Shown here: positions 34,921 through 43,046 of the stretch, piece by piece
Position numbering within the stretch: position 1 is the stretch's first letter
Layout of the letters: each line of letters starts with the position of its first letter
NCBI RefSeq assembly: GCF_042675705.1
Contig: NZ_JBHTJJ010000006.1
Strand: one strand, 5' to 3'
DNA length: 64,000 nucleotides
Source of the DNA: Ruegeria arenilitoris
GTDB lineage: Bacteria > Pseudomonadota > Alphaproteobacteria > Rhodobacterales > Rhodobacteraceae
Program-made: the position numbers and the translations under genes
The notes under the pieces: model-generated
Database searches by the model: none
What the model saw: the letters and a program-made list of their open reading frames with translations, nothing else
Told to the model about the DNA's origin: nothing

Positions 34921-35688
34921 TCAACCCGGAATGGCGGCCAGATAGTTCTCGAAGGTCACGTTGTCGGCCACCTTCCGCGCCTCGGCCTCTTGTTCGGCCG
35001 AGCGCACCGTCCAGCACAGGATCGGTACGCCTTGCGCCTTCAGCTCGGCCACGCGGGGACGGGACAGATCCTGCACCTCGTGGCTGATGAAGCCGGCGCC
35101 AACCCGGTCGAAATCGGGGATGTCGCGCAGGTGGTCGCAGACCGCGGCCGGCAGATGCTCGACTTCGGGCTTGTAGGAACAGGTCGTCAATCCACGCGGA
35201 ATCTCCGGCGCCAGCCGGGCCAGCTCGGCCACCGAGTTGGGGTTGAATGACATCAACGCGACCGGACCGTCATAGGACTTCAGCAGCGCGACCGCATCCT
35301 GTTCCAGCCGCCCGTCTACAGGCCCCATGGCACCGTGCTGATCCTTGAACTCGATCAGCAACGGCACGCGGCCCGCCACCAGTTGCAGAACTTCCTCAAG
35401 CGAAGGGATCCCCTCGTCCCCGTGCAGCAGCGGAAGGTCCGCGGCCTCGGCCCGGGTGATCTGCTGGATTGCGCCGGACCGCCCGGTCAGACGCGCCATG
35501 TCATAATCGTGGAACACCATGGCATGGCCGTCCGACGTCAGCTGCAGGTCAATCTCGATCCCGTAGCCCGCAGCAATGGCGGCCCGGATGGCCGCCCGGC
35601 TGTTTTCCGGGCGGTTCTGGCGAATGTCATGCAGCGCCCGATGCGCGATCGGCGCGCCCATGAACACACGAGGAAGAGACGGTGTCAT
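34921..35688 (-). CDS. Glycerophosphodiester phosphodiesterase
   Basis: The product is 255 residues long. The GDPD motifs are AHRALHDIRQNRPENSRAA (catalytic His and Glu-Asn), IEIDLQLTSDGHAMVFHDY (metal Glu-x-Asp and second His) and LIEFKDQ. A C-terminal VPILCWTVRS strand closes the TIM barrel. No signal peptide is seen, so it should act in the cytosol, freeing glycerol-3-phosphate from phospholipid head groups. Its ATG overlaps the ridA stop by 4 bases. Confidence 0.93.
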   Translation of the reverse strand: MTPSLPRVFMGAPIAHRALHDIRQNRPENSRAAIRAAIAAGYGIEIDLQLTSDGHAMVFHDYDMARLTGRSGAIQQITRAEAADLPLLHGDEGIPSLEEVLQLVAGRVPLLIEFKDQHGAMGPVDGRLEQDAVALLKSYDGPVALMSFNPNSVAELARLAPEIPRGLTTCSYKPEVEHLPAAVCDHLRDIPDFDRVGAGFISHEVQDLSRPRVAELKAQGVPILCWTVRSAEQEAEARKVADNVTFENYLAAIPG

Positions 35689-36140
35689 TGGATCTCGAAA
35701 ATCCCTTCGATCTCGACGGCCACGCCCAAAGGCAGCGACGCGGCGCTGACGGCCGAGCGCGAATGGCGGCCCGCATCGCCCAGCGCCTCGACCAGGAAGT
35801 CCGATGCGCCGTTGATCACTTGCGGCTGGTCGGTGAAATCGGCGGTCGAATTCACGAATCCGGTCAGCTTGATCACCCGCACCAGCTTGTCGATGTCACC
35901 ACCACAGGCCGCCTTGACCTGGGCCAGCAGGTTGATGGCACAGACCCGCGCCGCCGCCGCACCGGCAGCGACATCCATATCGGCGCCCAGCTTGCCGGTG
36001 ATCAACGCATCGTCCTTCGAGATCTGACCCGACACATAGACGATGTTGCCCACCCGCACGAACGGGACGTAGTTGGCTGCCGGTGCGGGGGCGTCCGGCA
36101 AGGTCACGCCCAGGGATTCCAGTTTGGCTGCGATGCTCAT
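35685..36140 (-). CDS. RidA family protein (YjgF/YER057c/UK114)
   Basis: The product is 151 residues long, the longer RidA subtype. Typical segments are YVPFVRVGNIVYVSGQIS, a central NLLAQVKAACGGDIDKLVRV, and C-terminal RSAVSAASLPLGVAVEIEGI. The classical Arg of active enamine deaminases (RxxV.V..LP) is replaced by HSRSAVSAASLP, which still has an Arg at the matching place. Members hydrolyse reactive enamines or imines. It is the promoter-proximal gene of a four-gene operon. Confidence 0.88.
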   Translation of the reverse strand: MSIAAKLESLGVTLPDAPAPAANYVPFVRVGNIVYVSGQISKDDALITGKLGADMDVAAGAAAARVCAINLLAQVKAACGGDIDKLVRVIKLTGFVNSTADFTDQPQVINGASDFLVEALGDAGRHSRSAVSAASLPLGVAVEIEGIFEIQ

Positions 36141-36436
36141 GTGATTGTCCTCAATTTCATGTGACTCGGGCGGACGCTAACCGGGAACACCGCCCACGGA
36201 AAGCCGGAAACCGGCAGTTTCGCATTTGCCCGCGATTTGGGCAGGTCTCCACTCATGCGGATGTGTTGAATGCAGGCCACTTTACCCGGGTCCGGCGCGC
36301 GGGTTAAACGCTAGGAGTTTCCTTTCGGGTGCGAAACGACTATGTGCCGTTGAATTGGTCCGTTGTGCCAACGAGAAAACGTATTGATTGAGTGTCCGGC
36401 TGGATTTCATCCGGACGATCGGGAGTAACCAAGACC

Positions 36437-37264
36437 GTGTCCAACCGGATCCGTTTCAAGCACATCGTCGCAGTGTCGCTGTTCGCGGTTCTGTCGGCCT
36501 GCGCGTCGCAACTTCAGGACGCAGCCGCCCGCGGCGAGGTCTTCGACCCCTACGAAAACGCAAATCGCGGCATTCACAAGTTCAACCTGGGCGTCGACCG
36601 GTTCCTGTTCCGCCCGGCCTCGAAGGGCTATGTGAAAATCGTACCCGACCCGATGGTCACCAGCTTCAATAACTTCGCTGAAAACATCTCGTTGCCCGGA
36701 CAGGCCGTCGACTATCTGTTGCAGGGCAATCTGAAACAATCGGGCAACGCCCTGCTGCGGTTCGTGATCAACTCGACAGTGGGCGGGTTCGGTCTGTCCA
36801 AACCGGCGGATGAGTTGAACCTACCGCCGGTTGATACCGATTTCGGCGAAACGCTTCATGTCTGGGGCTTCGGCGAAGGGGCTTATGTCGAACTGCCGTT
36901 CTACGGCCCCTCGACGACCCGGGATGCGGTCGGCGTTGTGGTCAACCTGTTCTCGAACCCGATCAACTTCTCGCCGACGCGACCGGCCGACAACCTGGGC
37001 GTCTATGCCGAGGTGGTGCGGCGGATGGGCGATCGGGGCAGATTCTCGGACACGGTCGACTCGATTCTCTATGAAAGCGCAGACAGTTACGCTCAGGCCC
37101 GCCTGATCTATTTGCAAAACCGCCGGTTCGAACTGGCAAGGGACGATGAGGATGCCTATCTGGGTCTGTATTCCGATCCCTACGCCGATACCGGCACCGA
37201 CCCGGTCAGGGACCCATACCTTGACCCTTACGAGGACCCATATGAGGACCCCTATGCTGAATAA
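36437..37264 (+). CDS. mlaA: MlaA (VacJ) lipoprotein with DPY-repeat tail
   Basis: GTG 36437 (275 aa) opens a lipoprotein signal peptide ending LSACAS. A GTG at 36392 is less likely. The MlaA core is clear: DPYENANRGIHKFNLGVDRF, NFAENISLPGQAVDYLLQGN, NSTVGGFGLSKPA and LPFYGPSTTRDAVG. MlaA sits in the outer membrane and draws mislocalised phospholipids from the outer leaflet. The C terminus is odd: a run of DPY units (from about residue 245, ending DPYEDPYEDPYAE), very acidic and rich in Tyr. The mlaC start codon lies inside its last four codons. Confidence 0.93.
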   Translation: MSNRIRFKHIVAVSLFAVLSACASQLQDAAARGEVFDPYENANRGIHKFNLGVDRFLFRPASKGYVKIVPDPMVTSFNNFAENISLPGQAVDYLLQGNLKQSGNALLRFVINSTVGGFGLSKPADELNLPPVDTDFGETLHVWGFGEGAYVELPFYGPSTTRDAVGVVVNLFSNPINFSPTRPADNLGVYAEVVRRMGDRGRFSDTVDSILYESADSYAQARLIYLQNRRFELARDDEDAYLGLYSDPYADTGTDPVRDPYLDPYEDPYEDPYAE

Positions 37265-37862
37265 CGCCATGAACCGCCGTACCTTTGCCGCCACCGCCCT
37301 GGCCGGGCTGGCCGTGGCTGGCCTTCCGCAGCAGACCCTGGCGTTGACCGAGGCCAGCGCCACGCAACTGGTCAACAACGTCGTTGCCGAAATCACGCGC
37401 GTGATCGACTCGGGCAAATCCGAAAGCGCCATGTTGCGCGATTTCGAAAAGATCTTCGTGCAGTATGCCGACGTTCCGATCATGGCACGCTATGCGCTGG
37501 GCGCCGACGCGCGCAGCGCCAGCAAGGCGCAGATGCGCGAATTCACCAAGGCTTTCCAAGGGTATATCTCGCGCAAATACGGTCGACGCTTCCGCGAGTT
37601 TATCGGGGGTGAGGTCACCGTGAAGAATGCCCGCAAGATAAAGGCCGGCTACGAGGTTCGCAGCAGCGTCAAGCTGCGCGGCGAAGCGCCGTTCGAGGTG
37701 ACCTTCCTGGTGTCGGACAAGTCGGGTCGCGACAAGTTCTACAACATGTTCATCGAAGGCGTGAACCTGCTGCTGACAGAGCGGACCGAGATCGGCGCCA
37801 TGCTGGATGCGCGCAAGGGGAACCTGGATCAGCTGATCAATGACCTGAAAAAGACCGGCTGA
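37254..37862 (+). CDS. mlaC: MlaC phospholipid-binding periplasmic protein
   Basis: ATG 37254 is preceded by GAGGA and overlaps mlaA by 11 bases. ATG 37269 (MNRRTFAATA) is an alternative. The N terminus has a twin-arginine-like NRRTF followed by a hydrophobic stretch and LPQQTLALT, so export may be by Tat or Sec. The MlaC/Ttg2D fold is shown by MLRDFEKIFVQYADVPIMAR, the ISRKYGRRFREFIGGEV segment and FYNMFIEGVNLLLTERTEI. It ferries phospholipid between MlaA and the inner-membrane MlaFEDB complex, which is not in this window. Confidence 0.93.
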   Translation: MLNNAMNRRTFAATALAGLAVAGLPQQTLALTEASATQLVNNVVAEITRVIDSGKSESAMLRDFEKIFVQYADVPIMARYALGADARSASKAQMREFTKAFQGYISRKYGRRFREFIGGEVTVKNARKIKAGYEVRSSVKLRGEAPFEVTFLVSDKSGRDKFYNMFIEGVNLLLTERTEIGAMLDARKGNLDQLINDLKKTG

Positions 37863-37885
37863 ACCAACCATTCAGAGTAGTGATG

Positions 37886-37917
37886 ACGCCGCGCAGGATC
37901 CCTGCGCGGCGTTTTTT
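37886..37917 (+). terminator. Rho-independent terminator of mlaA-mlaC
   Basis: ACGCCGCGCAGG (37886-37897) pairs with CCTGCGCGGCGT (37901-37912) around ATC, followed by T's to 37917. Confidence 0.93.
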
Positions 37918-37922
37918 GTGGC

Positions 37923-39020
37923 TCAGTTCAGGCGTTCGCCTGTCGCTTTCGCGAAATAGGATACTTTGCTCATGTCAAAGGCCAAGTTCAGCATCTGACC
38001 GGCCTTGGCACTGGTCTCGGCATGCAGGCGCGCAGTGACCTGTTTGCCGCCGAGTTCCGACACGACATAGGTGTCCGCGCCCGCCGGCTCGACCATGTCG
38101 ACCAGGCAGGCGGCCTCTTGCACACCGGCACCAGCGCGGAACCCGGATTCAGCGATGTCCTCGGGGCGCAGGCCCAGGATCACCTCTTCGGGCAGGTCCA
38201 GATCGCGCGTATCCGTCAGCACGATCGGGTCGGCGCCGTCGCGCGCGATGGCGACCTGCGTGCCGGTCCCGTTGCGCTGGACCCGCGCCGGGATCAGGTT
38301 CATCGCCGGCGAGCCCATGAAATCGGCCACGAACAGGTTGGCGGGGCGATTGTAGATCTCGGCCGGGGTGCCGATCTGCTGCACCACGCCGCCCTTCAGC
38401 ACCACGATCTTGGTGGCCAGGGTCATCGCTTCGATCTGATCATGGGTCACATAGACGATCGAGGCATCCAGCGTCTGATGCAGCTTCTTGATTTCGGTCC
38501 GCATCTCGACCCGCAGCTTGGCGTCCAGGTTTGACAGCGGTTCGTCGAACAGGAACAGCTTGGGGTCGCGCACCAGAGCCCGGCCCATCGCCACACGCTG
38601 CCGCTGACCACCCGACAGTTGGCTGGGGCGGCGATTCAGCAACGGCTCGATCTGCAGCAGAGAGGCGACCTCTTTCAGCTTGGCGTCCTGTGTGGCCTGA
38701 TCGACGCCGCGCACCTTCATGCCAAAGGTGATGTTCTTGGCCACCGACATGGTCGGGTACAGGGCATAGGACTGGAACACCATCGCGATGTCGCGGTCTT
38801 TGGGGCTGACATGGGTCATGTCCTTGCCTCCGATCGACAGCGTCCCGCCTGAGATCGGCTCAAGCCCGGCGATGCAGTTCAGCAGGGTCGACTTGCCACA
38901 GCCCGAAGGGCCGACCAGAACCAGGAAATCGCCCGGTTCGATCGAGATGTTGATGTCCTTCAGAATCTCGGTTGCACCGTAATTCTTGTACAGGTTTTGG
39001 ATATCGAGGATGGGAGCCAT
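37923..39020 (-). CDS. Sugar ABC transporter ATP-binding protein (UgpC/MalK type)
   Basis: The product is 365 residues long. The nucleotide-binding domain (1-235) has Walker A GPSGCGKSTLLN, Q-loop VFQSYALYP, signature LSGGQRQRVAMGRALVRDP, Walker B LFLFDEPLSNLD and the switch His in YVTHDQIEAM. A C-terminal MalK-like regulatory OB domain follows (about 240-365, IGTPAEIYNRPANLFVADFM). It powers the importer formed with the two permeases just upstream (3-base gap) and equals GtsD by position. Confidence 0.93.
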   Translation of the reverse strand: MAPILDIQNLYKNYGATEILKDINISIEPGDFLVLVGPSGCGKSTLLNCIAGLEPISGGTLSIGGKDMTHVSPKDRDIAMVFQSYALYPTMSVAKNITFGMKVRGVDQATQDAKLKEVASLLQIEPLLNRRPSQLSGGQRQRVAMGRALVRDPKLFLFDEPLSNLDAKLRVEMRTEIKKLHQTLDASIVYVTHDQIEAMTLATKIVVLKGGVVQQIGTPAEIYNRPANLFVADFMGSPAMNLIPARVQRNGTGTQVAIARDGADPIVLTDTRDLDLPEEVILGLRPEDIAESGFRAGAGVQEAACLVDMVEPAGADTYVVSELGGKQVTARLHAETSAKAGQMLNLAFDMSKVSYFAKATGERLN

Positions 39021-39023
39021 GGG

Positions 39024-39923
39024 TTATCCCTTCACGGAACCGGCGGTCAGGCCGCGGATGAAATACTTACCGGCAACGACATAGACGAGCAGCGTCGGCA
39101 GCCCCGCGATGATAGCGGCGGCCATGTCGACGTTGTACTCTTTGACGCCGGTGGTTGAGTTGACGATGTTGTTGAGCGCCACGGTCACGGGCTGCGTGCC
39201 CGCCTGGCTGAACGAGACGCCGAACAGAAAGTCATTCCAGATCTGGGTGAACTGCCAGATCACGGTCACCACGATGATGGGCAGCGACAGCGGCAGGAAG
39301 ATCGACCAGAAGATCCGAAAGAACCCGGCACCATCTACCCGCGCCGCCTTTGTCAGCTCGGCCGGGATGGTGACGTAGTAGTTGCGGAAGAATAGCGTGG
39401 TGAAGCCAAGCCCATAGATCACGTGGACGAAGATCAGGCCCGGAATGGTTCCGGCAATCCCCATCAGGCCCAGCAGACGCGCCATCGGCAGCAGGACCAC
39501 CTGGAATGGGATGAAGCAACCGAACAGCATCAGAGAAAAGATGATGTTGGCCCCTTTGAAACGCCACTGCGCGACGACAAATCCGTTCAACGCCCCCAGA
39601 AGGGTCGAGATTGCCACGGCAGGGACCGCAATCAGGACCGAGTTCCAGAAATAGGGCCGCAGGCCTTCGCACTGGATACCGGTGCAGGCGCCTGACCAGG
39701 CGGTTTTCCAGGCATCCAGACTGACCTCGCGCGGCAGCGAGATCAGCGATCCCGTACGAATTTCCTCGAGGCTTTTGAGCGATGTGGTCAGCATCACGAA
39801 AAGCGGCATCAGGTAGTAGAGCGCAAAAAGACCAAGCAGGACATACAGCAACCAACGCAGGGCAATCTTGCCCGTGGCGCTCTGGCTGCGGGTTCGGGTT
39901 TGGGGCATCGACAGATCAGTCAT
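39024..39923 (-). CDS. Carbohydrate ABC transporter permease (GtsC-like)
   Basis: This 299-residue protein of the MalG class has six membrane helices and the EAA coupling loop in the region LTKAARVDGAGFFRIFWSIFLPL (about 190-212). The final helix ends in the typical KYFIRGLTAGSVKG C terminus that reaches the ATPase. The insertion between helices 1 and 2 (TAWSGACTGIQCEGLRPYFW) is also seen in GtsC-like glucose permeases. It overlaps the upstream permease gene by 8 bases. Confidence 0.92.
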   Translation of the reverse strand: MTDLSMPQTRTRSQSATGKIALRWLLYVLLGLFALYYLMPLFVMLTTSLKSLEEIRTGSLISLPREVSLDAWKTAWSGACTGIQCEGLRPYFWNSVLIAVPAVAISTLLGALNGFVVAQWRFKGANIIFSLMLFGCFIPFQVVLLPMARLLGLMGIAGTIPGLIFVHVIYGLGFTTLFFRNYYVTIPAELTKAARVDGAGFFRIFWSIFLPLSLPIIVVTVIWQFTQIWNDFLFGVSFSQAGTQPVTVALNNIVNSTTGVKEYNVDMAAAIIAGLPTLLVYVVAGKYFIRGLTAGSVKG

Positions 39924-40788
39924 TTTTCGCCCTCAGTTCTGAGTAGAGGTAAGGAACCACGATGGCAAAGACGACCAGCATCATGATCATTGCGGACGCC
40001 GCCGCCTGGCCGATATCGCCGCGCGAAAACGCCATGGCATACATGTATGTTGCGGGCAGATCGGTCGCATAACCCGGACCGCCGCCTGTCAGGGCGATGA
40101 CAAGGTCAAAGCTCTTGATCGCAAGGTGCGCCAACACGATGAAGGCCGACAGGAAGATCGGAGCCATCGACGGAATGATAATTGCCGTATAGATCCGCCA
40201 AGTGGGGATACCATCGACCTGCGCGGCCTTGATGATCTCACCATCCACCGAGCGCAGTCCGGCCAGGAACAGCGCCATGACAAAACCCGAGCTCTGCCAG
40301 ATCGCGGCGATGACGATCGTGTAGATCGCGTAGTCCGGGTTCACCAGCCAGTCGAACTTGAAATTCGGAAAGCCCCAGCCCTGGACCATGGCCTCGATAC
40401 CCAGACCCGGGTTCAGGATCCACTTCCACGCGGTACCGGTCACGATCATCGACAGCGCCATCGGGTAGAGATAGATCGTGCGGATCGCGCCTTCGACGCG
40501 GATCTTCTGATCCAGCAGGATCGCAAGCAGCAGGCCCAGAACCATCGCGATCACGATGAACAGCGCGCCAAAGACGTAAAGGTTGTTGATCGCCGTGTCC
40601 CAGCGGGGCGAGTCAAACAGGCGTTCATATTGGATGAAGCCCTTGATCTCGTATTTCGGCAGAAGTTTCGATCGGGTCAGCGACACCCAGGCGGTCCATC
40701 CGATAAATCCGTAGACAAAAATCAATACGGCGATGAACGACGGTGCCAGCACCACCTTTGGAAGATGGTTTTCCAGCCATTCGGACAT
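39916..40788 (-). CDS. Sugar ABC transporter permease (GtsB-like)
   Basis: This 290-residue protein of the MalF class has six membrane helices and an EAA-type loop IIKAAQVDGIPTWRIYTAII (about 178-197). It pairs with the next permease to form the translocation channel. The ATG is preceded by a purine-rich AGGAAA site and lies 57 bases downstream of the binding-protein gene, with a stable hairpin in the gap (40809-40837). Confidence 0.92.
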   Translation of the reverse strand: MSEWLENHLPKVVLAPSFIAVLIFVYGFIGWTAWVSLTRSKLLPKYEIKGFIQYERLFDSPRWDTAINNLYVFGALFIVIAMVLGLLLAILLDQKIRVEGAIRTIYLYPMALSMIVTGTAWKWILNPGLGIEAMVQGWGFPNFKFDWLVNPDYAIYTIVIAAIWQSSGFVMALFLAGLRSVDGEIIKAAQVDGIPTWRIYTAIIIPSMAPIFLSAFIVLAHLAIKSFDLVIALTGGGPGYATDLPATYMYAMAFSRGDIGQAAASAMIMMLVVFAIVVPYLYSELRAKND

Positions 40789-40808
40789 TTTTTCCTCCGG
40801 GGAAAGAT

Positions 40809-40837
40809 GCTCTGCCCCGCAGTATAGGGGGCAGAGC
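40809..40837 (-). promoter_or_regulatory. Intercistronic hairpin between binding-protein and permease genes
   Basis: GCTCTGCCCC (40809-40818) pairs with GGGGCAGAGC (40828-40837). No T-run follows on the minus strand. Such hairpins often protect the binding-protein mRNA and lower permease expression. Confidence 0.6.
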
Positions 40838-40845
40838 GTGTTGGA

Positions 40846-42090
40846 TCAGTAGCTGTTTGCCACCGCGTCCGCCAGTTGCTGAACCGCGTCAGCCGAGGAC
40901 ATATCCGAGTTGAAATGTGCGGTCACGACGTCGGTGATCGCACCGGCCTGCGCACCGCGCAGCGCCATACCATGCGCGTAGGACGGCAGCAGCGAGCCAT
41001 TGGCGGACGAAGCGCCCATGTCTTCGGCCGAGATCTTGGCGCAAATGTCGAACTTGTCCAGCGCCACGTCGGTCCGCGCCGGAATCGAACCCTTGTTCAG
41101 GTTGAATACTTCCTGGAACTTGGGGGCAACGATCAGCTTGGCCAGTAGTTCCTGACCGGCGCGCTTGTCGTCGCCGTCCACGTCGAACATGGCAAAGCTG
41201 TCGACGTTGTACAGGTATCCGTCACCGGGGGTCGAGCCACACAGGAAGTCTTCGCCCGGGACTTTGCCCGCGGCCAGGAATTCACCCTTGGCCCAGTCAC
41301 CCATGATCTGGAAGGCGGCCTCGCCGTTCATGACCATCGCGGTGGCCAGGTTCCAGTCGCGGCCCGAGAAGTTTTCATCAACGAACCCGCGCAGGGTGCG
41401 CATCTGGTCAAAAATCTGAACCATCGTGTCCGAGGTCAGAGTCTCGGGGTCCAGATCGACAAAGGCCTTCTTGAAGAACTCGGGTCCGCCGATGCCCAGC
41501 GCAACTGCTTCGAAGACGGTTGCGTCTTGCCAGGCCTGACCACCGTGGGCCAGCGGGATGATACCTGCTGCCTGCAGCTTCTCGGCAGCGGCGTTGAACT
41601 CTTCCCAAGTGGTCGGCATCTCGATGTCATTGGCGGCCAGGATGTCGGCATTTGCCCAGATCCAGTCGATACGGTGCACGTTGACCGGTGCGGCGCACCA
41701 GGTGCCCTCGCATTGCATATGCGCCGCGATCGAGGCGGGCAGGACTTCGGCCCAGCCCTCGGCCTCGGCAACGTTCGAGATGTCCGCCAGAACACCCTCT
41801 TCGTACCATTCCTGGATCGCCGGGCCTTTCAGCTGAACGGCGGTCGGCGCGTTGCCGGCCAGAACGCGGGCGCGCAGGGCGGTCATCGCCGCGTCTCCGC
41901 CGCCGCCTGCAACGGGCATATCCGTCCAGGTGCCGCCATTAGCTGCGAACTCTTCCTGCAGAACGGCGACCGACTTGGCCTCGCCGCCCGACGTCCACCA
42001 GTGCAGAACTTCGGCTTGCGGTTCGGCCATCACCGACGTGCCAGCCAGAACGGCCAGCGACGACGCCGTGGCGAGTGCGAAACGTTTCAT
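40846..42090 (-). CDS. Sugar ABC transporter substrate-binding protein (GtsA-like, probable glucose)
   Basis: The product is 414 residues long with a signal peptide (MKRFALATASSLAVLAGTSVMA). The mature start VLHWWTSGGEAKSVAVLQEE and the segment AGGGGDAAMTALRARVLAGN, then QLKGPAIQEW, are what I expect of the glucose-binding proteins of Pseudomonas (GtsA) and Thermus. IDWIWANADIL and MGDWAKGEF continue the family pattern. It should feed hexose to the permease pair from the periplasm. The divergent two-component genes resemble those that control gts in Pseudomonas, supporting the assignment. Mannose or other hexoses cannot be excluded. Confidence 0.85.
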   Translation of the reverse strand: MKRFALATASSLAVLAGTSVMAEPQAEVLHWWTSGGEAKSVAVLQEEFAANGGTWTDMPVAGGGGDAAMTALRARVLAGNAPTAVQLKGPAIQEWYEEGVLADISNVAEAEGWAEVLPASIAAHMQCEGTWCAAPVNVHRIDWIWANADILAANDIEMPTTWEEFNAAAEKLQAAGIIPLAHGGQAWQDATVFEAVALGIGGPEFFKKAFVDLDPETLTSDTMVQIFDQMRTLRGFVDENFSGRDWNLATAMVMNGEAAFQIMGDWAKGEFLAAGKVPGEDFLCGSTPGDGYLYNVDSFAMFDVDGDDKRAGQELLAKLIVAPKFQEVFNLNKGSIPARTDVALDKFDICAKISAEDMGASSANGSLLPSYAHGMALRGAQAGAITDVVTAHFNSDMSSADAVQQLADAVANSY

Positions 42091-42221
42091 GTTTGGTATC
42101 CTCCCAGATCCTTGTTTGCTGCCGCGGGGCAGCGATGCGGGACATTACCGGCAGCCGCTTGCCGTCTGGCAATGGCAAATTTCCCATGTAGCCGGCGCGG
42201 GCTGCAAATTTTCCAGCCTTT

Positions 42222-42267
42222 TGTTACAGCGTGTTACGTTGACCTTGAATCTGTTGCAGTCCGTTAC
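42222..42267. promoter_or_regulatory. Phased GTTAC repeats, candidate response-regulator operator
   Basis: Four related hexamers lie on the same strand: TGTTAC (42222), TGTTAC (42232), TGTTGC (42252) and CGTTAC (42262). They form two pairs with 10-base spacing, 30 bases apart. OmpR/PhoB-type regulators bind tandem sites one helical turn apart. The position between the divergent binding-protein and regulator genes fits control of both. Confidence 0.55.
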
Positions 42268-42308
42268 AATTGAGGGCAGCGTCGAGGGGGAAATCGGGGA
42301 GGAACAGC

Positions 42309-43046
42309 GTGAGCATTCCACGTCTGCTGGTTGTGGATGACGATCCGGAAATCCGGTCGATGTTGACCCAGTTCTTTCACCAGAACGGGTTCATTGCCCT
42401 GCCAGCAGCCACCGAGCGCGAGGTGCTGGCGCACCTGAAATCAGGCCGCATCGACCTGATCCTGCTGGATGTGATGCTGGGTGATGAAAACGGTGTTGAT
42501 ATCTGCGCCCGGCTGCGCCGCGAACAGGACGTGCCGATCATCTTCGTGTCGGCCCTGTCTGCCGATCATCAGCGTATGGCCGGGTACGAGGTGGGCGCAG
42601 ATGACTACATCGCCAAGCCGTTCAACCCGCAGCTGCTGCTGGCGCGCGTGCGCGCGGTGATGCAACGCGCGCGGCGCACGCCATCGTTGGCCTATCGCCG
42701 GCGGATCCGCACTTTCCGCTTTGGCGGGTGGGTCTATGACGGCAAACGTGACGAGGTGCATGCCCCGGACGGGTACCAGGTGTCGCTGTCGCAGCGCGAA
42801 ACCGCGCTGCTCAAGGTGCTGCTGGCCAACCCGCACATTCCGCTGACCCGCGACGAGATCGCCGCCGCGCTGGACGTGACCGGCAGCGGTGACAAGCCCG
42901 AAGCGCAAGGACGGGCCATTGACGTTCTGGTGGGGCGGCTGCGGTCCAAGATCGAGGCCAACCCCAAAGATCCGCAGATGCTGCGCACGGCCCGCGGTGT
43001 CGGCTATGTCTTCGCCTGCGAGGTCACCGTGGAACAGGAGGCATGA
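42309..43046 (+). CDS. OmpR-family response regulator (GltR-like)
   Basis: GTG 42309 has GGAGGAA about 6 bases upstream (245 aa). The receiver domain (5-118) has acidic DDD, phospho-acceptor Asp in LILLDVMLGDENG (about 54), Ser in IIFVSAL and Lys in YIAKPFNPQLLLARVRA. The C-terminal winged helix (about 140-238, QRETALLKVLLANPHIPLTRDE and RLRSKIEANPKDPQMLRT) is of the OmpR class. It overlaps the kinase gene by 4 bases and is divergent from the sugar-transport operon, its likely target. Confidence 0.92.
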   Translation: MSIPRLLVVDDDPEIRSMLTQFFHQNGFIALPAATEREVLAHLKSGRIDLILLDVMLGDENGVDICARLRREQDVPIIFVSALSADHQRMAGYEVGADDYIAKPFNPQLLLARVRAVMQRARRTPSLAYRRRIRTFRFGGWVYDGKRDEVHAPDGYQVSLSQRETALLKVLLANPHIPLTRDEIAAALDVTGSGDKPEAQGRAIDVLVGRLRSKIEANPKDPQMLRTARGVGYVFACEVTVEQEA

